A stretch of DNA of 18,902 bases. Source: Desulfobacteraceae bacterium. GTDB taxonomy: Bacteria > Desulfobacterota > Desulfobacteria > Desulfobacterales > SURF-15. The notes beneath the pieces are model-generated. The model did no database searches and was not told where the DNA came from. It saw only the letters and a list, made by a program, of their open reading frames with translations. The stretch covers positions 1 through 18,902 of the forward strand of contig QZKK01000141.1 of the NCBI GenBank assembly GCA_003599475.1. The letters are read 5' to 3'. The position numbers and the translations under genes were made by a program. This document shows, one piece after another, positions 13,636 to 18,902 of this stretch (positions are counted from its first letter, which is position 1; each line of letters opens with the position of its first letter).

Positions 13636-15129
13636 ATGGTGGCGCCCGTGGTTGACATTGATTGTTTTGTTTTATTGCCAAGGATGATCTCTGAATATTA
13701 CGAACTCGCCAAAACACTGAGCGGTGCGATTATAGGTTCAGAGTGGAAGAGGCAAACAGAGTTCAAGGAGGCAAAGGTTTCGATCTGTAAGGCAATGGAT
13801 CGGAATAACCCGTTGATTGGCGCATGCTTGTGGTGGCAGGAAAGCCAGGGGCAGTTTTTGTCAGAGGTTCAACGGATTCGGCATCTGTGGCAATTATTAA
13901 AGGAGCTTGATCGGATTTATTCCGCGAGGCCGATCATTCGCGGTGGTGGACTGGTTTTAGGTAAACGTTGGTGGAATGTTGCCAAGCGATGCGACGAGGG
14001 CAGACCTCGCGCGGGTTTCCTGGACGGCTCCACCTTGACGCGATCATACGAGTTCCCCCATCTGCGAGTTGTCGATCTCGACGATGACGAATGGGTCGAA
14101 CTTGGAAAGACGAAAAGTGCTTTCATGGGAGTGCTATCTAAACGCACATTACGCGTCGGGCTTTGCCCCCTGAGCGGAAGGGCCAAGACGTTCTTTCGCG
14201 GGACCCGTGTCCTTCCGCATGAGATCAATACAGTCGGATTTCTGGCTCAGGAAATCAGATTTTGGGATGATCAAACCGCTCTGTCACCGAACTCCCTTAA
14301 GTCTGCTTACAAGGACGAGTTGCGGGCGGCTGTCCGTTGGGCTCGTGAAGAGCGGATCCATATTCTTTGCTTTCCGGAATTGTGCGTCTGCGAAGAAGGA
14401 CGTCAACTCTTGCGAAAAGAAATCGATTCAGACCCCGGAGAACTGGCTCTCGTCCTTCCAGGCTCATACCATGTCAATACGGATCCAGAGAACAATTTTG
14501 AAGCAAATACAGCTCCGGTATGGCTGGTGGTGGACGGCATAGTGCGACCACTTCACGATTACCAGAAAGTCGACCTAATGGCTGTCGAGGTGAAGCACCT
14601 CAAGTTTGGTGATGAAGGCCACCCGAATCATTCGGTGGTAGCACTTGCCCGCGAAGCTGGGTGCGAGTGGGTGAAAGAAGATGCTCTCGAGGGCAACTCG
14701 GCGCTCTTGCTTGACACCCCGATCGGCGTATTAGCCATTGCTGTATGCAAAGACCTATTATGGAGTGATAGAACGAGATTGGGGAAGTATGCCGACGTAG
14801 CGGACCATATTTTAGTCCTGTCCATGAATTCGTCCCCTGGCTGGTTTTGGTTCCCGGCTCAGAAGCTGTCACGCCTCGGGACCGGCGTGTTCTATGTCAA
14901 TACCCCGCAGATGGTCAAAACCGACGACTCCGATACGGAGATCGCTTTTTGGAACCTGCCGAAACTCGGGAATGTAGGTGAGAAAACAAAAGTATGCTAT
15001 TCCCGTAGAGCCCCAGACCGTCAGAAAATCGGAGGAGATTACCGGGAGATGGCCAACCCGCTTGGGCGGATCATTTGCGCTCTTGACTTTCGGGATCGCC
15101 GATTCCTTGAATTGATGACTGAAACATGA
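13636..15129 (+). CDS. Nitrilase-superfamily (carbon-nitrogen hydrolase) protein with long N-terminal extension
   Basis: A 497-residue protein. Residues ~170-490 form a nitrilase fold with the full Glu-Lys-Cys triad: Glu248 in ILCFPELCV, Lys311 in HDYQKVDLM and Cys371 in GVLAIAVCKDLLWSD. LSMNSSPGWFWF (395-406) and FYVNTPQM (419-426) follow as in the family. Members hydrolyse nitriles, amides or carbamoyl groups. Typical nitrilases are 260-350 residues; the extra ~170 N-terminal residues (tryptophan-rich, e.g. GACLWWQES, GKRWWNV) have no motif I recognise. The ATG at 13636 has no ribosome site; the ATG at 13684 (MISEYYELAK) is an alternative. A stop at 13618 blocks further extension. In this setting an effector role is conceivable: a nitrilase domain is known in DRT1/UG1 defence proteins, but no reverse-transcriptase motif is present here. 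Confidence 0.82.
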   Translation: MVAPVVDIDCFVLLPRMISEYYELAKTLSGAIIGSEWKRQTEFKEAKVSICKAMDRNNPLIGACLWWQESQGQFLSEVQRIRHLWQLLKELDRIYSARPIIRGGGLVLGKRWWNVAKRCDEGRPRAGFLDGSTLTRSYEFPHLRVVDLDDDEWVELGKTKSAFMGVLSKRTLRVGLCPLSGRAKTFFRGTRVLPHEINTVGFLAQEIRFWDDQTALSPNSLKSAYKDELRAAVRWAREERIHILCFPELCVCEEGRQLLRKEIDSDPGELALVLPGSYHVNTDPENNFEANTAPVWLVVDGIVRPLHDYQKVDLMAVEVKHLKFGDEGHPNHSVVALAREAGCEWVKEDALEGNSALLLDTPIGVLAIAVCKDLLWSDRTRLGKYADVADHILVLSMNSSPGWFWFPAQKLSRLGTGVFYVNTPQMVKTDDSDTEIAFWNLPKLGNVGEKTKVCYSRRAPDRQKIGGDYREMANPLGRIICALDFRDRRFLELMTET

Positions 15130-15221
15130 TTTAAATTGGGGCAAACTTAATTTTTAAGGACGGTTGGCCGATTAAATGGTTGAAAGTCTGTTTTTTGGGT
15201 GACTGGATAATGAACGAGATG

Positions 15222-15250
15222 TTGACAAAGGCTTGGGGGACCTATATTAT
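15222..15250 (+). promoter_or_regulatory. Near-consensus sigma-70 promoter of the winged-helix/ATPase operon
   Basis: TTGACA (15222-15227), a spacer of exactly 17 nt, then TATTAT (15245-15250), 11 of 12 consensus bases. Transcription should start around 15257, about 65 nt before the ATG at 15322. It shows that the winged-helix and ATPase genes have their own promoter separate from the nitrilase gene. Confidence 0.8.
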
Positions 15251-15252
15251 GA

Positions 15253-15285
15253 GATAATTTGGATTATCGGCGATTTTTATAATCC
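15253..15285. promoter_or_regulatory. Three-armed inverted-repeat operator candidate on the transcription start
   Basis: GATAAT (15253-15258), 4-nt spacer, ATTATC (15263-15268) is a perfect inverted repeat. The right arm re-pairs as GGATTAT (15261-15267) with ATAATCC (15279-15285), 11 nt apart. Three related half-sites thus cover the predicted +1 region, a position where a bound repressor would block transcription. The first product of the operon is a winged-helix protein, so autorepression is the simple reading; this is inference. Confidence 0.55.
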
Positions 15286-15321
15286 TTCGCAGGCAGGATC
15301 TGCTGTTAGGAGGCGTTCATA

Positions 15322-16095
15322 ATGAGCTTGATACAAACCACCAAAACGATCACGAGCGACGATGTGTCGCGCGCTGTTATGTTGATGTGTCCGAATGTTG
15401 ACTCCGTGTCAGAAGTAGCCAATCTGCTGATCGAGCAGACAAAAAACTCTCATCCGGACACATTCGCAGAGCAGGCAGCTCACTTTCTCGAAACCATGAA
15501 CGATCTGGTGCTAACTTGGATGGCTGAAGGAAAGCATGACGAGCTCCGTAAATTGGCCTCCGGTTTTCGTGAAGTGCTCAAAGACTCCGCCTCAAACCCT
15601 CACTTACTGAGCGCGATGCCACAACACAACCAGTTGATCGTGCGTCTCGACGTTGTGATCCGGCAAATTGCGCAACTCCTGCGCGGCGACAGCTTGGCCA
15701 AATACATGGGGCTCCTTATAGGCAGCCGGCGCGAATCATACCGCGAACTACTCCTAAGGCTGTACAGGCATGGTGCACCGGTCATGAGAGGGCAAGCTTG
15801 GAGATTCGGCCCTCCGAGGATGAATCGCGCAGCCGGTGAAAAGGCTGTTGACAGAATGACCGAGATGGGGCTCCTGTCGAAGCAAAAGGTTGGTGCCAAA
15901 AATGTCCAAATTGAATTGGCTTGGGCTGGCCAACAGGTCGCGCAGGCGTTGGTGAATGAACACAACCAATCGGAGAGTCAACCGCAAAAGAACATGTTGG
16001 AGCTGCTCCGCGGTGAAAGGATGACCACGGACCTTGCGGCCGTTGGGTTGATTGCATTCGAACCGGAAGACATCCAGGCGATAAACATGGCATGA
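15322..16095 (+). CDS. Winged-helix protein, first gene of the ATPase operon
   Basis: A 257-residue soluble protein. Residues ~136-215 look like a MarR-type winged helix: SYRELLLRLYRHG, then a helix-turn-helix ending RAAGEKAVDRMTEMGLLSKQ (169-188), a wing around KVGAKNVQIEL and a closing helix GQQVAQALVNE. The first 130 residues are helical (LIEQTKNSHPDTFAEQAAHF; MNDLVLTWMAEG) and may dimerise or bind the ATPase. The last 40 residues end in LRGERMTTDLAAVGLIAF. The start has a perfect AGGAGG (15308-15313), 8 nt before the ATG. It is preceded by a strong promoter with a palindromic site, and its stop is 10 nt from the ATPase start. I recognise the fold type, not the family; a regulator of its own operon or an adaptor of the ATPase are the likely roles. 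Confidence 0.75.
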   Translation: MSLIQTTKTITSDDVSRAVMLMCPNVDSVSEVANLLIEQTKNSHPDTFAEQAAHFLETMNDLVLTWMAEGKHDELRKLASGFREVLKDSASNPHLLSAMPQHNQLIVRLDVVIRQIAQLLRGDSLAKYMGLLIGSRRESYRELLLRLYRHGAPVMRGQAWRFGPPRMNRAAGEKAVDRMTEMGLLSKQKVGAKNVQIELAWAGQQVAQALVNEHNQSESQPQKNMLELLRGERMTTDLAAVGLIAFEPEDIQAINMA

Positions 16096-16099
16096 GGTG
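16094..16099 (+). promoter_or_regulatory. Ribosome binding site overlapping the upstream stop codon
   Basis: GAGGTG shares bases with the TGA stop (16093-16095) of the winged-helix gene and stands 6 nt before the ATG at 16106. It decides the ATPase start and implies coupled translation of the two proteins. Confidence 0.7.
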
Positions 16100-16105
16100 A
16101 ATACA

Positions 16106-18829
16106 ATGAGCTTAGGCAGTTACGTTAAGCCTCTCGAATACGATTCTCAAATAGTTGCATTCTACTCTTATAAAGGGGGCGTGGGTAGGACCATGGCATT
16201 ATGCCATGTAGCATCCTTTATCGCACGCATTCACGCAAATTACATACGAGGCAAGGCCAACAAGATCACCCACAGCCCAGGTTTGTCTGCATGCCGTATC
16301 CTGTGCTTGGACTTAGATTTGGAGGCACCTGGCGTTCCGGCGTTTTTTCCACCGCAACAGGACGTGAAAGTAAAGGGATTTCTCGGGCTCCTTCATGAAT
16401 ACTTTGAAAATAAAGCAAAGTGGACCGAATCGGAACGCATTATTGATTTTCTGCATAAATCATTGGGCGAGAATTTGGAGGATTACGCATACAAAGTTCA
16501 GGAGACAGAGAATCTATTCGTCCTCCCCAGCGGACATGTGAATGTCTTGGGAGCCTCTCGAGTGAGAAGGGAACTGCATGAGCACCTTGCCGCCATGCGC
16601 GAGACAGATTCTAAATCAATCGTCCACCACCAATATGTGCCGCTTTTTTCTGAGCTTAAGACAGTTCTCAGGGAGCTGTTCGATTATACGTTTGTCGATG
16701 CCCGCACAGGTTTGTCTGATACCGCCTACGCGACCACTATCGCGTTGGCGGATTCGATGGTGTTCTTGTTCCGACCGAACGTCACCCAACTTATGGGCAT
16801 TCAGGACGTATTTGGCAGGTTCCTGCGTCAACGAAACCTCAGTTTGGATCATGACAAACAGATTCCTGCCATTCCAGTTCTTTCACCGCGCCCAAGCTAC
16901 TCGACGCCGCGTTTGAATGAGGTGCGCAAGGTGGCCGCAAAACGTGTTTTCCGGTGGCTTGAGAAAGAATCGAAATCGTCCTATCCGTTTGAACTCGATC
17001 CCTATGCGCCAGAGATGCCGAAGCTGATAGAACTCCCATTTGATTCGAGTATGGAAATAGGTGAACGACTCATGATCCCACCTTCACCGGATGCAGAACT
17101 CGAGGATATCGAGGCGCCTTTATACAAAGGCTATGTAGAACTCGCCCTGGAGATTCAGAAGCGAAACGCGAAACGTGACGTGCTCGGGGCGAGAGGCTTG
17201 GAACAGCAACATTGGAAAAATAATAATAAGGTGGAAGCGATTAATTGCCTGCTTGCATCCGTTGCCCGGGAACCGGATTACATTGATACTTGGAAGGACA
17301 TCTGGAACGGCTATTCCGATGAGTTGTCTACTTCCACCCCGATTCAGAACCGGGTCCTTGATTTCTGTGATGAGGCTCGTAAGTTCCCTCTTGATCGCCC
17401 TATACCCCGCTTCTTTGGAACCCTTTGGAAGAGCGAGATTTGCGAGAATCTCGCACCTTCAGTATGTAGTAATTTGATTAGTGAATTATGGCCGATTGCT
17501 GTTTCTACTCTTCACATTGAGATGATAGAATATGCATTGATGCGAATGTATCGATGGTATTCATCGCATGAAAACCAAGAGGCCCTGCCTAATTGCCCAT
17601 CTTGGCCGTGTATTTCCGCCGGACAATTACTAGCAGATCTCACCAAAAAACTCGACCCTGATGGCTTGCTGAAGGTATTAAATGCTCAGTCGGCATTTTA
17701 CAGCAGTAAATCAAGTAGCCCTGATGACACTGTTGAATTCTATATGGATCAGCTGACGCTGACAGCCTCAGAACATAACAGGGCGGTCGTTCTTTCTTCT
17801 CTTGCTAATACCCATGTTAGAAATGCAGACTTTTATTCCGCATACAAGGCCTATACTACTGCGGTCCAGCTATCGTCCTGTCCCTCGTGGTCTGAAAAAC
17901 GCTTCATAGCTTTTCAAATGCGCTTTCTACCTCCAGAAAGCGTTGAGGCAGCAATTCAAGCGGTTCTAACTCCACAGCTCCAACCGAATTTCTCAATGCT
18001 CCTTGAAATCCGCAAATTATCTAATATAGAAACAGTACGTCAAAAACTCGAACGAATAAAGAAATTTAATTCGGCAATTGCTGATGATCCGAACTTCGAA
18101 TTTTACTCCCTGATGCACCACCGACGTTTCCAAGAAGCCGCTGAGATCATGGGAAAAAGCTTAGGCAAAGTGAAAGACGGAGTAGGCATCAGTGAGCTGA
18201 CAAAGTTGCGATTGGCGCAGTGGCTCGAAGGCCGTGCTAATTTCGATTCTGAAATATCCAACTACGCGAGAGCCCGTATCACAAGTCCAAATCTGGATAT
18301 AGACGAGCCAGAAAGCGATATCTGCTTGGCTTTGTCTGCATGTCTCGACGCAACAAGTCTGGAGGTGAGAAGACGCCTGCAGCAACCACAATGGCCCATC
18401 GCGCGGTTCGGCTGGACACTGGTTTCCTGTATATGCGATGCCAATATTGATTTACTATTGCCGAAAATGAGGCAATCACTTGAGGAAAATCCGCTGCTTG
18501 CCGCTTGGTTCCGCAAACATGAAGACTGGCCGCTTTTCCGGTTTATAATCGAGCGCCATCGGAATTTGGGAAATATCGATGACGCGTCTTTCCGGAGGAG
18601 GATAGACGTCATCGACCTGATCGAGTCAACCAAGGTCGATTTCGCTCCGCCAGACCCAATCCCTTTGCCGAAAATAATCATTAGCTCAGACGACCCAAGG
18701 TTCATCGAAATCGTCGAACGCTGGAAGCGGAAACTGGCCTGGATTCGAGAGGATCGGACCATGGGGCCAGTGGTGGATAAGTTAATTGAGCATGTCATCG
18801 GCTCGGATAATAAGGGCACCTCCAGTTGA
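16106..18829 (+). CDS. KGGVGR-motif variant P-loop ATPase with long helical C-terminus
   Basis: A 907-residue protein. The N-terminal ~350 residues are a ParA/MinD-related P-loop ATPase of the KGGVGR type: VAFYSYKGGVGRTMALCHVA (17-36; the Walker A lysine is Arg28, while the signature Lys23 is kept), RILCLDLDLEAPGVPAFF (64-81) and the Walker B-like YTFVDARTGLSDTAY (194-208) followed by VFLFRPNVTQLMGI. The remaining ~550 residues are alpha-helical with at least one TPR-like pair (about 558-592, VLSSLANTHV...FYSAYKAYTTAVQL) and look like a sensor or scaffold. Such ATPases are known mainly from uncharacterised conflict-type gene neighbourhoods. The ATG at 16106 is chosen because GAGGTG (16094-16099) lies 6 nt upstream; the GTG at 16097 is part of that site. 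Strictly coupled to the winged-helix gene. No transmembrane segment; partner proteins are probably the neighbouring products. Confidence 0.88.
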   Translation: MSLGSYVKPLEYDSQIVAFYSYKGGVGRTMALCHVASFIARIHANYIRGKANKITHSPGLSACRILCLDLDLEAPGVPAFFPPQQDVKVKGFLGLLHEYFENKAKWTESERIIDFLHKSLGENLEDYAYKVQETENLFVLPSGHVNVLGASRVRRELHEHLAAMRETDSKSIVHHQYVPLFSELKTVLRELFDYTFVDARTGLSDTAYATTIALADSMVFLFRPNVTQLMGIQDVFGRFLRQRNLSLDHDKQIPAIPVLSPRPSYSTPRLNEVRKVAAKRVFRWLEKESKSSYPFELDPYAPEMPKLIELPFDSSMEIGERLMIPPSPDAELEDIEAPLYKGYVELALEIQKRNAKRDVLGARGLEQQHWKNNNKVEAINCLLASVAREPDYIDTWKDIWNGYSDELSTSTPIQNRVLDFCDEARKFPLDRPIPRFFGTLWKSEICENLAPSVCSNLISELWPIAVSTLHIEMIEYALMRMYRWYSSHENQEALPNCPSWPCISAGQLLADLTKKLDPDGLLKVLNAQSAFYSSKSSSPDDTVEFYMDQLTLTASEHNRAVVLSSLANTHVRNADFYSAYKAYTTAVQLSSCPSWSEKRFIAFQMRFLPPESVEAAIQAVLTPQLQPNFSMLLEIRKLSNIETVRQKLERIKKFNSAIADDPNFEFYSLMHHRRFQEAAEIMGKSLGKVKDGVGISELTKLRLAQWLEGRANFDSEISNYARARITSPNLDIDEPESDICLALSACLDATSLEVRRRLQQPQWPIARFGWTLVSCICDANIDLLLPKMRQSLEENPLLAAWFRKHEDWPLFRFIIERHRNLGNIDDASFRRRIDVIDLIESTKVDFAPPDPIPLPKIIISSDDPRFIEIVERWKRKLAWIREDRTMGPVVDKLIEHVIGSDNKGTSS

Positions 18830-18902
18830 GAATAATGGTCAAATCGACTGCAATCTAGGACATCGGGACATTCTATATCCCCCCTGTCAAGCAAAAAAAT
18901 GA
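18830..18902. other. End of window: short spacer with possible repeat
   Basis: After the ATPase stop no gene begins convincingly. Positions 18858-18880 (GGACATCGGGACATTCTATA and following C-run) resemble the GGACATTGGACATTCTACAT units at 1383-1403, allowing a few changes, and GGGACATTCTATATCCC is an imperfect palindrome. This may be another copy of the dispersed repeat or the edge of a further element; the stretch is too short to say. Confidence 0.3.

Noticed and set aside
13652..13675. TTGACA inside the start of the nitrilase gene as a promoter
   Set aside because: No -10 hexamer at 16-18 nt; the nearest AT-rich hexamer is only about 12 nt away.
13636..15129. DRT1/UG1-type reverse transcriptase-nitrilase
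   Set aside because: No YxDD or other reverse-transcriptase motifs in the N-terminal part, and it is far too short for a full RT domain.
16106..18829. Chromosome or plasmid partition ParA
   Set aside because: The KGGVGR variant motif, the 550-residue tail and the absence of a ParB gene or parS-like sites do not fit a partition system.
12547..18902. Integrative mobile element with defined ends
   Set aside because: No integrase, transposase, tRNA or matching direct repeats could be found at the two sides; the right side may lie outside the window.

Overview
The window looks like a chromosomal segment of an anaerobic Gram-negative bacterium of the Desulfobacterota (deltaproteobacterial) type. 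This is inferred from the gene mix: a zinc-ribbon/HDOD fusion, a QueG-like two-cluster iron-sulfur protein, a YkgJ-like cysteine-cluster protein, and intergenic spaces filled with short degenerate repeats. No rRNA, tRNA, CRISPR array, integrase or transposase was found, so the lineage call is moderate only.

Layout. (1) Positions 1-4408 are on the minus strand: the 5' part of a nitroreductase, a stand-alone serine alpha/beta hydrolase, a tightly overlapping rmlA-rmlC-rmlD cluster for dTDP-L-rhamnose (rmlB is not in the window), and a glyoxalase/VOC enzyme. Gaps carry at least three kinds of dispersed repeat. (2) 4563-5534 is a divergently transcribed PfkB sugar kinase, probably 2-keto-3-deoxygluconate kinase. 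(3) 5581-7354 (minus) holds an HDOD signalling protein and, upstream of it, a CheD homologue lacking the catalytic cysteine. (4) 7494-8405 (minus) is a LOG-family protein. 8479-10265 (plus) holds a cysteine-cluster protein and a QueG-like Fe-S protein. (5) 10309-11805 (minus) is a UvrD/FBH1-like SF1 helicase, followed by a hairpin-rich gap and an IHF/HU-type protein at 12222-12512. (6) At 12547-12662 lies a relic of an ADP-ribosylglycohydrolase: its N-terminal motif is joined, out of frame, to its C-terminal motif.

(7) From 12681 to 18829 runs an accessory block, all on the plus strand: a small single-span membrane protein, about 380 bp of possibly decayed coding DNA, a long nitrilase-superfamily hydrolase (Glu-Lys-Cys triad present), and a two-gene operon. 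The operon encodes a winged-helix protein and a 907-residue KGGVGR-type ATPase with a long helical C-terminus. It has a near-consensus sigma-70 promoter, with a three-armed inverted repeat sitting on the predicted transcription start.

The accessory block is the best candidate for an undescribed system. KGGVGR-variant ATPases are known mainly from bacterial conflict-type neighbourhoods, and a nitrilase domain is a known defence module in the DRT1 (UG1) reverse-transcriptase systems. I infer a sensor/switch ATPase, an autorepressing winged-helix regulator, a nitrilase effector and a membrane partner. No step of this is shown directly by the sequence beyond domain motifs, gene order and the regulatory site.
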